Shown: positions 20,749 through 29,578, counted from the stretch's first letter. The stretch: 31,612 bases of DNA from Kingella pumchi (GCF_022288825.1 NZ_JAKOOW010000037.1:1-31612); one strand, 5' to 3'. The notes: generated by a model from the sequence alone, not told the origin. Numbers and translations are program-made.

Positions 20749-22425
20749 ATGAGCATAGGCCTCTTACGGGTTTTGGTGCAGCACAAGCTGGTGCCGCAAG
20801 ACAAGCTGGAAAAATATCAGTCTGCCATCAGCGCCGACAAAAACATCCTGCCGATGATTTTCGATGACGGCGTAACTTCGCCCGAAAATCTGGTCACCCT
20901 ATTATCCAGCGTATTCAATTATCCGATTCTTGATCTGAACTATTATCCGCGCAGCAATATCGTTAAAGATATTATGGACGAACAGCATATGCAGAAGCTG
21001 CGCTGCATCCCGATTTTCAAGCGCGGGCGCCGCGTATTCATGGCGGTTTCAGATCCAACCCAGCTGCAAAACATCCAAAAAGCCCTGTTCAGCTCGGGTT
21101 TGAACGTGGATTTGGTACTGGTGCGCAACGACCAGCTGGAGCGCCTGCTGGAATGGTTCGGCCAAAGCAGTACCAGCATTCTGAAAGAAATAGACACCGA
21201 CTCACCGGAAAGCCAGCAAAAAACGCTTATTGTGGATGGCGACGAAGAAGAAGACGGTCCGGTTGCCCGCTTTATTCAGAAAATCTTGTCAGATGCGCTG
21301 AATGCCGGCGCATCGGATATCCACTTTGAATTCTACGAAACCATGGCACGGATCCGTTTCCGCGTGGACGGCCAGTTACGCGAAGTGGTACAGCCCCCCC
21401 TAGCCTTGCGCAGCCAGCTGGCATCCAGGATTAAGGTAATGGCTAAACTGGATATTTCGGAAAAGCGCGTACCGCAGGACGGACGTATCCAAATCCAGTT
21501 TTCCAAAAACGCCAAAGCCATCGACTTCCGTGTCAACACCCTGCCTTGCCTGTTTGGCGAAAAAGTGGTGATGCGTATTTTGAATTCGGATGCCGCCACC
21601 CTGAATATCGACCAGCTCGGTTTTGAGGACTTCCAAAAAGAACTGATTATGGAAGCCATCCACCGCCCCTACGGCATGGTGCTGGTAACCGGTCCGACCG
21701 GTTCGGGTAAAACGGTATCACTGTATACCTGCTTGAATATTCTGAATACCGATGATGTCAATATCTCAACAGCAGAAGACCCTGCGGAGATTAACTTGCC
21801 CGGCATCAACCAGGTAAACGTAAACGACAAACAAGGCCTGACTTTCGAAGCCGCACTGAAAGCTTTCCTGCGTCAAGACCCGGATATCATCATGGTGGGT
21901 GAGATCCGTGACTTGGGTACCGCCGATATCGCAATTAAAGCAGCGCAAACCGGCCACATGGTGTTCTCCACCCTGCATACCAACAACGCTCCCGCAACCC
22001 TGTCGCGTATGCTGAATATGGGTGTGGCGCCGTTTAATATTGCCAGCTCGGTCAATCTGATTATGGCGCAACGTTTGGCTCGCCGCCTGTGTCCGGCCTG
22101 TAAAACACCGGTAGAACGACCACCCGAGCCCGCATTGCTCAACGCAGGCTTTACGAAAGAAGATTTGGAAGGCGATTGGCAGATGTACCGCCCGGTCGGC
22201 TGCGACGTATGCAAAGGCAAAGGCTATAAAGGCCGTGCCGGTCTTTATGAAGTGATGCCGATTACCGAAAAAATGAAAGCGGTAATTATGAATAACGGTA
22301 CCGAAGTCGATATTGCCAATATCGCCTATGAAGAAGGCTTGGTGGACTTACGCCGCTCAGGCATCTTAAAAGTCATGCAAGGAATCACTTCGTTAGAAGA
22401 AGTTATGGCAACCACCAACGAATAA
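20749..22425 (+). CDS. pilF: Type IV pilus assembly ATPase PilF (PilB type)
   Basis: Hexameric cytoplasmic ATPase that drives pilus extension, called PilF in Neisseria and PilB elsewhere. The 558 residues have an N-terminal MshEN-like domain (1-150), Walker A GPTGSGKT (315-322), the Asp box beginning TAEDPAEINLPG (341-352), Walker B IIMVGEIRD (380-388), the His box STLHTNNA (407-414) and a zinc site with Cys448, Cys451, Cys485 and Cys488. First gene of pilF-pilG-pilD-coaE-zapD. A run of seven C at 21394-21400 (codons Pro-Pro-Leu) is the only notable homopolymer. No DUS lies in it. The ribosome binding site is weak. Confidence 0.96.
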   Translation: MSIGLLRVLVQHKLVPQDKLEKYQSAISADKNILPMIFDDGVTSPENLVTLLSSVFNYPILDLNYYPRSNIVKDIMDEQHMQKLRCIPIFKRGRRVFMAVSDPTQLQNIQKALFSSGLNVDLVLVRNDQLERLLEWFGQSSTSILKEIDTDSPESQQKTLIVDGDEEEDGPVARFIQKILSDALNAGASDIHFEFYETMARIRFRVDGQLREVVQPPLALRSQLASRIKVMAKLDISEKRVPQDGRIQIQFSKNAKAIDFRVNTLPCLFGEKVVMRILNSDAATLNIDQLGFEDFQKELIMEAIHRPYGMVLVTGPTGSGKTVSLYTCLNILNTDDVNISTAEDPAEINLPGINQVNVNDKQGLTFEAALKAFLRQDPDIIMVGEIRDLGTADIAIKAAQTGHMVFSTLHTNNAPATLSRMLNMGVAPFNIASSVNLIMAQRLARRLCPACKTPVERPPEPALLNAGFTKEDLEGDWQMYRPVGCDVCKGKGYKGRAGLYEVMPITEKMKAVIMNNGTEVDIANIAYEEGLVDLRRSGILKVMQGITSLEEVMATTNE

Positions 22426-22462
22426 ACAGCAAGCAATCGTGTAAGAAGAAAAGGAAATTACT

Positions 22463-23740
22463 ATGGCCGCAAGCAAATCCGCAGCGAAATTTTCTGCAGC
22501 TAAAAAAGCTGCCGTCGGCAATAAGCCTGCCCCTAAAAAAGAAAGCGGCACGCGCTTCCAATTTGAAGGGAGAAACCTCTCTACCGACACAGTCACACGT
22601 GGCGAAGTGGTGGCAAAAAACGAGGAAGAAGCGCGCCAAAAACTAATGCGCCGCCAAATCAAGGTAATCAGCATTACCAAGATGAAAAAAGTGCGCGAGA
22701 AAAAAATCACTCAAGCAGACATTACTGTATTTACCCGCCAACTTTCAACCATGATGAAAGCCGGTCTACCATTAATGCAGGCATTTGATATTGTGGCAAA
22801 AGGCCATAGCAATGCCGCAATGACCCGTCTTTTATTGGAAGTACGCTCGGATGTGGAACAAGGTAAATCCTTGGGCGAGTCTTTTGCAAAACATCCGAAG
22901 TACTTTGACAAATTTTATTGCAACCTAGTCAGCGCCGGTGAAGCGGGTGGTGTTTTGGAAGGCCTGTTGGACAAATTGGCAACTTATAAAGAAAAAACCC
23001 AAGCGATTAAGAAAAAGGTTAAAAGTGCCCTAACTTATCCCATCGCGATCGTGGTTGTTGCTGTTGTTTTGATTTTGATTATGATGATGTTTGTCCTGCC
23101 CGAATTTGGCAAAGTTTACAGCGGGATGGGCGCAAGTCTTCCGCCATTAACCGAATTTATGATGGCGCTTTCCGATTTCTTCGTACAAGCGGGCTGGGTT
23201 ATTATTCCGGCATTGGTTCTTGGAACCATTGGTCTTATACAATGGCATAAAAATTCTCCGAAGTTTCAGAAAAAAGTGGACGGCTGGTTGTTAAAAATGC
23301 CCATTTTCGGCGATATTGTACGCAAAGCAACTCTTGCGCGCTGGGCTCGTACTACTGCTACCCTGTTTACCGCAGGGGTACCATTGGTAGAAGTATTAGA
23401 TTCTGTTGCCGGCGCTTCTGGCAATATCATTTATGAAGAGGCTACTAAAGAAATACGCTCAAAAGTAAATCAAGGTATTTCCCTTACCTCCAGTATGCAA
23501 GCAACCGATCTTTTTCCCAATATGATGATACAGATGACTTCAATCGGTGAAGAGTCCGGTTCCATCGACGATATGCTAAACAAAACCGCCGAGTTTTATG
23601 AAGATGAAGTAGACAATGCCGTTGCCACACTTTCCTCACTCATGGAACCGATTATTATGGTGGTTTTGGGCAGCATTATTGGTGTAATTCTCGTAGCCAT
23701 GTACCTACCCATCTTCAACTTGGGTAACGTAGTAGGCTAA
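22463..23740 (+). CDS. pilG: Type IV pilus inner-membrane platform protein PilG (PilC/GspF type)
   Basis: Inner-membrane platform protein on which the assembly ATPase acts. The 425 residues have a Lys/Ala-rich N-terminal tail of about 30 residues and two GspF (T2SSF) repeats at about 90-215 and 290-415, each starting with an 'FTRQL/WARTTATL'-like segment. Membrane helices lie at about 190-215, 240-260 and 395-420. AAAAGGAAATTAC lies before the ATG. It begins 37 bases after pilF. Base composition is clearly less GC-rich than in the surrounding genes. Confidence 0.95.
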   Translation: MAASKSAAKFSAAKKAAVGNKPAPKKESGTRFQFEGRNLSTDTVTRGEVVAKNEEEARQKLMRRQIKVISITKMKKVREKKITQADITVFTRQLSTMMKAGLPLMQAFDIVAKGHSNAAMTRLLLEVRSDVEQGKSLGESFAKHPKYFDKFYCNLVSAGEAGGVLEGLLDKLATYKEKTQAIKKKVKSALTYPIAIVVVAVVLILIMMMFVLPEFGKVYSGMGASLPPLTEFMMALSDFFVQAGWVIIPALVLGTIGLIQWHKNSPKFQKKVDGWLLKMPIFGDIVRKATLARWARTTATLFTAGVPLVEVLDSVAGASGNIIYEEATKEIRSKVNQGISLTSSMQATDLFPNMMIQMTSIGEESGSIDDMLNKTAEFYEDEVDNAVATLSSLMEPIIMVVLGSIIGVILVAMYLPIFNLGNVVG

Positions 23741-23749
23741 TAACAAATA

Positions 23750-24592
23750 ATGGAAACCGGCATCATCATTTTCCTCGCCGCCCTATTCGGTCTGTTGATC
23801 GGCAGTTTTCTCAATGTCGTTATCTACCGCTTGCCGATCATGCTTGATAAAGCATGGACGGCGGCGGCGAGGCAGCAGCTTAATCTTGAAGTTGAAGAGC
23901 AAGCGAAATTCAATCTGCTCACTCCCCCCTCGCGCTGCGGTAATTGCGGCAGCGCGGTCAGACCTTGGCAGAATATTCCGGTTATCAGCTGGCTGGCGTT
24001 GCGTGGTCGCTGCGCCAGCTGCCGTCATCCGATCAGCATCCGCTATCCCCTAGTGGAAATGCTTACTGCTGTTATGTTCGGGCTGATGGCTTGGAAATTC
24101 GGCGAATCCTGGGTTACGGTCGGCGCCTGTCTATTTAGCGCCTTTATTGTTGCTTTGGTCTTTATTGATGCCGATACCCAGCTTTTGCCCGACGATCTAA
24201 CCCTGCCGCTAGTTTGGTTGGGATTGCTGTTTAACTGGCAAACCGGTTTCGTCAGCCTGCCCAGCGCCTTATTGGGTGCAGTTTGCGGCTATATGAGCTT
24301 GTGGCTGCTGTTTCACCTGTTCAAACTCCTTACCGGTAAAGACGGGATGGGTTATGGCGACTTCAAAATGCTGGCAGCTATCGGCGCTTGGCTCGGTGTA
24401 GCCATTTTACCGATTGTCGTACTGGCAGCCGCGCTGGTCGGCATTGTGGCAGCCCTGGTCAAGCGACTGGCCAAAGGCCAACCGATGGCATTCGGCCCCT
24501 GTTTGGGTATTGCCGGCTGGCTGGTATTTCTGCTGCACGAGCAAACTGATGCCGCCATCAGATGGTGGCTGCACAGTTCGGGATTCCAATAA
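23750..24592 (+). CDS. pilD: Type IV prepilin peptidase / N-methylase
   Basis: Inner-membrane aspartic protease that removes the prepilin leader and methylates the new N-terminus. The 280 residues have the first helix at 5-27, the zinc-type cysteine pairs C63-x2-C66 and C88-x2-C91 of the methylase domain, and the catalytic aspartates Asp148 (in LLPD) and Asp204 (in GMGYGD). Starts nine bases after pilG. Its stop overlaps the coaE start by one base. Confidence 0.96.
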   Translation: METGIIIFLAALFGLLIGSFLNVVIYRLPIMLDKAWTAAARQQLNLEVEEQAKFNLLTPPSRCGNCGSAVRPWQNIPVISWLALRGRCASCRHPISIRYPLVEMLTAVMFGLMAWKFGESWVTVGACLFSAFIVALVFIDADTQLLPDDLTLPLVWLGLLFNWQTGFVSLPSALLGAVCGYMSLWLLFHLFKLLTGKDGMGYGDFKMLAAIGAWLGVAILPIVVLAAALVGIVAALVKRLAKGQPMAFGPCLGIAGWLVFLLHEQTDAAIRWWLHSSGFQ

Positions 24593-25206
24593 TGACCACA
24601 TGGATAGGGCTGACCGGTGGTATCGGCAGCGGCAAATCACAAACGGCTGCGCTTTTTGGCGAACTCGGTGTCCCGCTGATTGACGCCGATACCGTTAACC
24701 GCACATTAACCGACACCCCCAACAGCCCGCCGCTGTGCGCCATCCGCCGCCGTTTCGGCGAGCAGGCCCTGGATGCTTCGGGCCGCATGAACCGCCCCCA
24801 TATCCGTCAAACCGTTTTTAACGACCCTCAAGCCAAACGGGATTTGGAAGCCATTCTCCACCCGTTTATCTTTACCGAAATCCGCAGCCTGAAAAACCAT
24901 TTCACTGATTTTCCTTACGGAATTATCGAAATCGCCATCTTGGCCGAACAGCCGGTATTCCGCAATCTGGTCGAACGCGTCCTACTGGTGAGCGCCGATG
25001 AAAACGTCCGCATCGGCCGCGTGATGCGGCGCAGCGGCTTGACAGAAGCCGAGGTTCGGGCGATTATCGCCGCCCAGGCCGCCGAGTCGGACCGCCGCAG
25101 CATCGCCGACGACATCATCGACAACAACGGCAGCCTGAAAGACTTGCAAGAAACCGTATTCAGGCAGCATCAAATCTATACCCGGCTGTATTCCCCGGCA
25201 CACTGA
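24592..25206 (+). CDS. coaE: Dephospho-CoA kinase
   Basis: Final enzyme of coenzyme A synthesis, phosphorylating the ribose 3'-OH of dephospho-CoA. The 204 residues have the P-loop GGIGSGKS (9-16), the DADTVNR segment near 32 and the lid region with conserved arginines (RVMRRSG near 140). The ATG at 24592 overlaps the pilD stop and gives the usual family N-terminus; an ATG 30 bases upstream is out of place. Two DUS lie inside it (near 24883 and 25130). The pilD-coaE-zapD order is common in beta- and gammaproteobacteria. Confidence 0.95.
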   Translation: MTTWIGLTGGIGSGKSQTAALFGELGVPLIDADTVNRTLTDTPNSPPLCAIRRRFGEQALDASGRMNRPHIRQTVFNDPQAKRDLEAILHPFIFTEIRSLKNHFTDFPYGIIEIAILAEQPVFRNLVERVLLVSADENVRIGRVMRRSGLTEAEVRAIIAAQAAESDRRSIADDIIDNNGSLKDLQETVFRQHQIYTRLYSPAH

Positions 25207-25300
25207 ATGCGCCTCCTGATATTTTCGGTGCCGTAACGGCGGTTGCAATCTGCCCGTTACGGCATTTTTCATGCCAACTTTTGGTTGGAGAAAGCGATTC

Positions 25301-26053
25301 ATGTTACGTTTCGACCACCCCTTATCCGAACGGGTGCGCAGCCTGATCCGCATTGAGCATCTGTTCAATCGCTTTAACCACGCTGTTTCCGGCGACGACA
25401 AATGGTCGCACCACATCGCCATCGGCACCCTGTTTGAAATTATGGACTGCTCTTCGCGCGCCGATTTGAAGCTCGACATCCTGCAAGAGCTAGAACGCCA
25501 GCGCCAGGCCATCAAACACCAGCCCGACGGCAGCGACAGCCTGCTCGCCGAAATCAACCGCGCCAGCCACGATCTGCAGGAAATCCAGCAGAAATTCGGT
25601 CAGCATATCCGCGAAAACGAATGGCTGATGTCGCTCAAACAGCGCATCTGGGTCGCCGGCGGCACCACACCGGTCGAACTGCCCAGCTATTACTACTGGC
25701 AAAAGCAAGACGCCGAAATCCGCCGTCAAGATCTCTGCCGCTGGAGTCAGGCGATGATGCCGACCTACCACGCCGTGCGATTGCTGCTCGAAATTCTACG
25801 CAACAACCGCCGCGAAGCCGACTGTCTGGCCGAACACGGCAGCTATCAGCAAAACAGTCTGGCCAAAAACATCCACCTGATTATCATCGAAGTTCCGGCA
25901 AAATACGGCGTAATGCCTGAAGTTTCCGCCAACAAATACTTCACCCACGTCCGCTTTCTCCACGCCAGCCAGGAAGCCATGCGCGGCAGCCAGGCCGAAA
26001 GCGATGTCGAATTCAAGCTGATTATGTGCAGCTTCGATTCCACCTGGGTGTAA
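25301..26053 (+). CDS. zapD: Cell division protein ZapD
   Basis: FtsZ-binding protein (formerly YacF, DUF1342) that bundles FtsZ filaments. The 250 residues show the family start RFDHPLSERVRSLIRIEHLF and the segment HIAIGTLFEIMDCSSRADLK, and end in VEFKLIMCS. GGAGA lies about nine bases before the ATG at 25301; an in-frame ATG at 25271 lacks such a site. In many relatives yacG follows, but here the next gene is pncC after a DUS hairpin, so yacG is absent from this position. Confidence 0.93.
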   Translation: MLRFDHPLSERVRSLIRIEHLFNRFNHAVSGDDKWSHHIAIGTLFEIMDCSSRADLKLDILQELERQRQAIKHQPDGSDSLLAEINRASHDLQEIQQKFGQHIRENEWLMSLKQRIWVAGGTTPVELPSYYYWQKQDAEIRRQDLCRWSQAMMPTYHAVRLLLEILRNNRREADCLAEHGSYQQNSLAKNIHLIIIEVPAKYGVMPEVSANKYFTHVRFLHASQEAMRGSQAESDVEFKLIMCSFDSTWV

Positions 26054-26066
26054 GCCCCTCCCCTTT

Positions 26067-26106
26067 TCAGGCAGCCTGAAAACCTTTTGCGCTTTCAGGC
26101 TGCCTT
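26067..26106. terminator. DUS terminator after zapD
   Basis: AGGCAGCCTGAA at 26069-26080 pairs with TTTCAGGCTGCCT at 26093-26105. The left arm is itself near-palindromic (TTTTCAGGCAGCCTGAAAA). Confidence 0.7.
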
Positions 26107-26170
26107 GCTTGACTGCAACACCCCACCGCCCGCAGACAACCCGAAACGCAAGATTGGCGGCGTTCTCCGC

Positions 26171-26176
26171 TATAAT
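26171..26176 (+). promoter_or_regulatory. -10 box upstream of pncC
   Basis: A perfect TATAAT lies 40 bases before the pncC start and immediately before a DUS (GGGCAGCCTGAAAA). The -35 region is weak. Confidence 0.4.
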
Positions 26177-26215
26177 GGGCAGCCTGAAAACCCTAGCCAA
26201 GCGAAAGGAAGACGC

Positions 26216-26695
26216 ATGTCCGACCTTGCCTACATCGCCGCCGAACTGCAAGCGCGCGGCAAAACCGTTACCTGCGCCGAATCCTGCACCGGCGGGCTAC
26301 TTGCCGCCGCCTTAACCGAGCTGCCAGGCAGCTCCGCCTTTTTCGACCGCGGCTTTATCACTTACTCCGACAAAGCCAAGCAGCAGGTACTGAACGTCAA
26401 TGCCAACACCCTGCGCCACTACGGTGCCGTCAGCGAAGAAACCGTACGCGAAATGGCGCTCGGCGCGCTGATTGCCACCAAAAACGACTTCGCGCTCAGC
26501 ATTTCCGGCATTGCCGGCCCAGACGGCGGCAGCGACGACAAACCCGTCGGCACCGTTTGGTTCGGTTTCGCCACCAAACAGCGAATCTGGGCCAAACAGC
26601 ACCACTTTTCCGGCAGCCGCAGCCAAGTGCGCGAACAGGCGGTGCAATACGCGCTGGCCATACTCGCCCACTATCTGAAAACCACGCCCGCCTGA
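26216..26695 (+). CDS. pncC: Nicotinamide-nucleotide amidohydrolase (CinA C-terminal type)
   Basis: Stand-alone CinA C-terminal domain protein that deamidates nicotinamide mononucleotide in NAD recycling. The 159 residues have TCAESCTGGLLAAALTELPG (19-38) containing the catalytic serine, FITYSDKAK near 50, and SGIAGPDGGSDDKPVGTVWFG near 98, the family hallmark. AAGGAAG lies seven bases before the ATG. The frame is open further upstream but only through DUS-containing non-coding sequence. Confidence 0.92.
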   Translation: MSDLAYIAAELQARGKTVTCAESCTGGLLAAALTELPGSSAFFDRGFITYSDKAKQQVLNVNANTLRHYGAVSEETVREMALGALIATKNDFALSISGIAGPDGGSDDKPVGTVWFGFATKQRIWAKQHHFSGSRSQVREQAVQYALAILAHYLKTTPA

Positions 26696-26712
26696 TTTCA
26701 GGCAGCCTGAAA
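26696..26712. repeat. Single near-palindromic DUS after pncC
   Basis: TTTCAGGCAGCCTGAAA, symmetric except for the central base, begins just after the pncC stop. It has no inverted partner nearby. Confidence 0.7.
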
Positions 26713-26766
26713 GCCGCAAACCGCCGTTTTTCCTTACCCACAAACCCGCCACAGCAAGGATTCCGC

Positions 26767-27387
26767 ATGGCACAGTTTTTCGCCATCCACCCCGACAACC
26801 CCCAAGAGCGCCTGATCAAACAGGCCGTCGAAATCGTCCGCAAAGGCGGCGTCATCGTTTACCCCACCGATTCCTGCTACGCGCTCGGCTGCCATCTCGG
26901 CGACAAAGAAGCGATGGAACGCATCCTGCGCATCCGCCAAATCGACCTCAAACACCACCTCACCCTGATGTGCGCCGATTTGAGCGAACTGGGCACCTAC
27001 GCCAAAGTGGACAACAGCCAGTTCCGCCAGCTCAAAGCCGCCACCCCTGGCAGCTACACCTTTATCCTGCAGGCCACCAAAGAAGTGCCCAACCGCACCC
27101 TGCACCCCAAACGCAAAACCATCGGCCTGCGCGTGCCCGACAACACCATCGCCCTCGCCCTTTTGCGCGAACTGGGCGAACCCATGCTCTCCTGCACCCT
27201 GATGCTGCCTGAAGACAGCGAACCACTCACCGATCCATACGAAATCCGCGACCGGCTCGAACACAGCGTCGATCTGGTGATCGACGGCGGCTGGTGCGGC
27301 ACCGAACCCACCACCGTTATCGACATGACCGACGGCACCGAACTCGTCCGCCAAGGCAAGGGTGACACCGCCCTTTTCGGCCTTTAA
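26767..27387 (+). CDS. yciO: Sua5/YciO/YrdC-family protein, YciO type
   Basis: Member of the threonylcarbamoyl-AMP synthase family, which supplies the intermediate for t6A modification of tRNA. The 206 residues equal the usual YciO length. Visible are GGVIVYPTDSCYALGCHL near 30, KRKTIGLRVPDN near 115 and the C-terminal half ending RQGKGDTALFGL. YciO shares the fold with TsaC and Sua5, but its own role is less certain than theirs. AAGGA lies seven bases before the ATG. It is followed by a long-loop DUS hairpin before prfB. Confidence 0.88.
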   Translation: MAQFFAIHPDNPQERLIKQAVEIVRKGGVIVYPTDSCYALGCHLGDKEAMERILRIRQIDLKHHLTLMCADLSELGTYAKVDNSQFRQLKAATPGSYTFILQATKEVPNRTLHPKRKTIGLRVPDNTIALALLRELGEPMLSCTLMLPEDSEPLTDPYEIRDRLEHSVDLVIDGGWCGTEPTTVIDMTDGTELVRQGKGDTALFGL

Positions 27388-27390
27388 ACC

Positions 27391-27456
27391 TTCAGGCAGC
27401 CTGAAAAGCGCAGCGGTCTTGCCCAAGCCAAACCGCCCCCGTTTTTCAGGCTGCCT
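27391..27456. terminator. Long-loop DUS pair after yciO
   Basis: TTCAGGCAGCCTGAA at 27391-27405 has an inverted partner TTCAGGCTGCCT at 27445-27456. The loop of about 39 bases makes it a weaker terminator than the others. Confidence 0.5.
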
Positions 27457-27469
27457 GCCAACTGGCTTT

Positions 27470-27508
27470 CAAGCCGCGCCGACTATATAATGCGCGGCTT
27501 GATTTTTT
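27470..27508 (+). promoter_or_regulatory. Hairpin with -10 box in the loop, before prfB
   Basis: CAAGCCGCGC (27470-27479) and GCGCGGCTTG (27492-27501) are a perfect 10-bp inverted repeat. The 12-base loop holds TATAAT (27486-27491), and TTTTTT follows at 27503-27508. It can act as a terminator for transcripts from yciO, as an operator around a prfB promoter, or both. The -35 box for this TATAAT is poor. Confidence 0.6.
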
Positions 27509-27519
27509 AAGGTAAACCC

Positions 27520-28623
27520 ATGGAAGCCGAACGCATCAACCAGCTCAACAACCAGTTAGACGATCTCGAACAGCGCAGCGACGACATCCGCGACTACATG
27601 GACTACCAGGGCAAAAAAGACCGCCTGGAAGAAGTGGTCGGTCTCTCCGAAGACCCCGATCTGTGGAACGACCCCAAACGCGCGCAGGAAATCGGCAAAG
27701 AGCGCAAAATCCTCGAAGGCGTCGTCCTCACTCTCGACACCATCGCCGGCGGCATCGAAGACAACCGCATGCTGATCGAAATGGCCGTTGAAGAAAACGA
27801 CGATGCCGGTTTCGCCACCATCGAAAACGACGTGGCCGAACTCGAAAAACAAATGGCCGGCCTCGAATTCAAACGCATGTTCAACCAGCCCGCCGACCCC
27901 AACAACTGCTTTATCGACATCACCGCCGGCGCAGGCGGCACCGAAGCCGAAGACTGGGCAGGCATGCTGCTCCGAATGTACACCCGCTACGCCGAGCGCA
28001 AAGGCTTTAAAGTGGAAGTGATTGAGCAAGACGACGGCGAAATCGCCGGCATCAACAACGCCACCCTCCGCCTCGAAGGCGAATACGCCTACGGTTTACT
28101 ACGCACCGAAACCGGCGTGCACCGCCTCGTGCGCTACTCGCCGTTTGATTCCAACAACAAACGCCACACCTCCTTTGCCTCCGTGTTCGTTTATCCCGAA
28201 GTGGACGACAGCTTTGAAGTGGAAATCAACCCCGCCGATTTGCGTACCGATACCTACCGCGCATCGGGCGCGGGCGGCCAGCACATCAACAAAACCGACT
28301 CCGCCGTGCGCATCACCCACATTCCCACCGGCATCGTTGTCCAATCACAATCCAGCCGTTCGCAGCACGAAAACCGCCGCATCGTGATGGAAATGCTGCG
28401 CTCCAAACTGTTCGAGCTGGAAATGCGCAAGCGCAACGAAGAAAAACAAGCCCTCGAAGAAGGCAAGGCCGACGTCGGCTGGGGCAGCCAAATCCGCTCT
28501 TATGTGCTGGATTCATCACGCATCAAAGACTTGCGCACCAGCTATGAAGTGGGCAACACCAAAGCCGTGCTCGACGGCGATTTGGACGGCTTTATCGAAG
28601 CCAGCCTGAAACAGGGCGTGTAG
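27520..28623 (+). CDS. prfB: Peptide chain release factor 2
   Basis: RF2 recognises UAA and UGA and triggers peptide release. The 367 residues include the codon-recognition tripeptide Ser-Pro-Phe (207-209) and the catalytic GGQ (252-254) in ASGAGGQHINKTDSA. The gene is a single open frame: at the place where many bacteria have the CTT TGA C frameshift signal, this sequence reads TAC ATG GAC TAC (codons 26-29), so no programmed frameshift is needed. AAGG lies seven bases before the ATG, right after the T-run of the upstream hairpin. A DUS hairpin follows. Confidence 0.97.
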   Translation: MEAERINQLNNQLDDLEQRSDDIRDYMDYQGKKDRLEEVVGLSEDPDLWNDPKRAQEIGKERKILEGVVLTLDTIAGGIEDNRMLIEMAVEENDDAGFATIENDVAELEKQMAGLEFKRMFNQPADPNNCFIDITAGAGGTEAEDWAGMLLRMYTRYAERKGFKVEVIEQDDGEIAGINNATLRLEGEYAYGLLRTETGVHRLVRYSPFDSNNKRHTSFASVFVYPEVDDSFEVEINPADLRTDTYRASGAGGQHINKTDSAVRITHIPTGIVVQSQSSRSQHENRRIVMEMLRSKLFELEMRKRNEEKQALEEGKADVGWGSQIRSYVLDSSRIKDLRTSYEVGNTKAVLDGDLDGFIEASLKQGV

Positions 28624-28635
28624 CCCAATAAGCAC

Positions 28636-28676
28636 AAGCAGCCTGAAAACGGGTTTGAAGCGTTTTCAGGCTGCCT
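28636..28676. terminator. DUS terminator after prfB
   Basis: GCAGCCTGAAAACG pairs with CGTTTTCAGGCTGC over 14 bp, 14 bases past the prfB stop. Confidence 0.7.
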
Positions 28677-28688
28677 GCCACCCTTAGC

Positions 28689-29531
28689 ATGCTTATGAAC
28701 GCCCCTTCTCCCAACCCCGCAAAGCAGCCTGAAACACCCGCGCTGGCCTGGATTTTCGGCCAGCCGGTTACCGATCTGCCGCAGGATCTGTTTATTCCGC
28801 CCGATGCGCTGAAAGTGGTTCTGAGCAGCTTTGAAGGGCCGCTCGATCTGCTGCTTTATCTAATCCGCCGCCAGAATATCGACGTGCTCGACATCCCGAT
28901 GCTGCGGATTACCGAGCAGTATCTCGGCTACATCGCCCAGATGGAAGCCCACCAGTTTGACTTGGCAGCCGAATACCTGCTGATGGCCGCGGTGCTGATA
29001 GAAATCAAATCGCGCCTGCTGCTACCGCAAACGCCCGACGAAGCCGACGACGAAGAAAGCGACCCCCGCGCCGAGCTGGTGCGGCGCCTGCTCGCCTACG
29101 AACAAATGAAACTGGCGGCGCAGAATCTCGACGCCCTACCCCGCGCCGGCCGCGATTTCGCCTGGGTTTGGCTGCCGCTGGAAATCGCTGCCGAAGCCAA
29201 ACTGCCCGAAGTGGCCGTCGCCGACCTGCAGCAGGCGTGGCTGGCGATACTGTCCCGCGCCCAAAACCACAAAAGCCATGCCGTGGTGCAGGAAGCCGTT
29301 TCCGTCCGCAGCCGCATGAGCAGCATCCTGCGCCGTCTGCAAAGCGGAAACTGCCGCTTCAGCGAGCTTTTCGATCCCGCCGCCGGTCCCGCCCATCTGG
29401 TCGTCAACTTCATCGCCCTGCTCGAACTGGTCAAAGAAGGACTGGTGCGGCTGCTGCAGGAAGAACAGTTCGGCGACATCAGCGTCAGCCTGCACGACGG
29501 CAGCAGCCACCCCGTCGAAGAAGCAGCCTGA
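28689..29531 (+). CDS. scpA: Segregation and condensation protein A
   Basis: Kleisin subunit of the SMC-ScpAB condensin complex. The 280 residues carry the kleisin N-terminal signature FEGPLDLLLYLIRRQNIDVLDIP (54-76, split by the helix turn), IEIKSRLLLP near 115, and a C-terminal winged-helix region with FIALLELVKEGLV near 245. The N-terminus has about 40 extra residues, partly encoded by a DUS near 28721. ATG codons at 28689 and 28695 are both possible starts; neither has a strong ribosome binding site. The end GAA GAA GCA GCC TGA lies in a DUS. scpB is not adjacent. Confidence 0.93.
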   Translation: MLMNAPSPNPAKQPETPALAWIFGQPVTDLPQDLFIPPDALKVVLSSFEGPLDLLLYLIRRQNIDVLDIPMLRITEQYLGYIAQMEAHQFDLAAEYLLMAAVLIEIKSRLLLPQTPDEADDEESDPRAELVRRLLAYEQMKLAAQNLDALPRAGRDFAWVWLPLEIAAEAKLPEVAVADLQQAWLAILSRAQNHKSHAVVQEAVSVRSRMSSILRRLQSGNCRFSELFDPAAGPAHLVVNFIALLELVKEGLVRLLQEEQFGDISVSLHDGSSHPVEEAA

Positions 29532-29572
29532 AAACGCTGTTTTCCGCATCTTTTTTATTTTCAGGCTGCCTT
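29521..29572. terminator. Inverted DUS pair overlapping the scpA stop
   Basis: AAGCAGCCTGAAAA at 29521-29534 and TTTTCAGGCTGCCTT at 29558-29572. The scpA stop lies in the left arm. The 23-base loop holds a T-run. The next gene starts seven bases later. Confidence 0.55.
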
Positions 29573-29578
29573 GATGCC

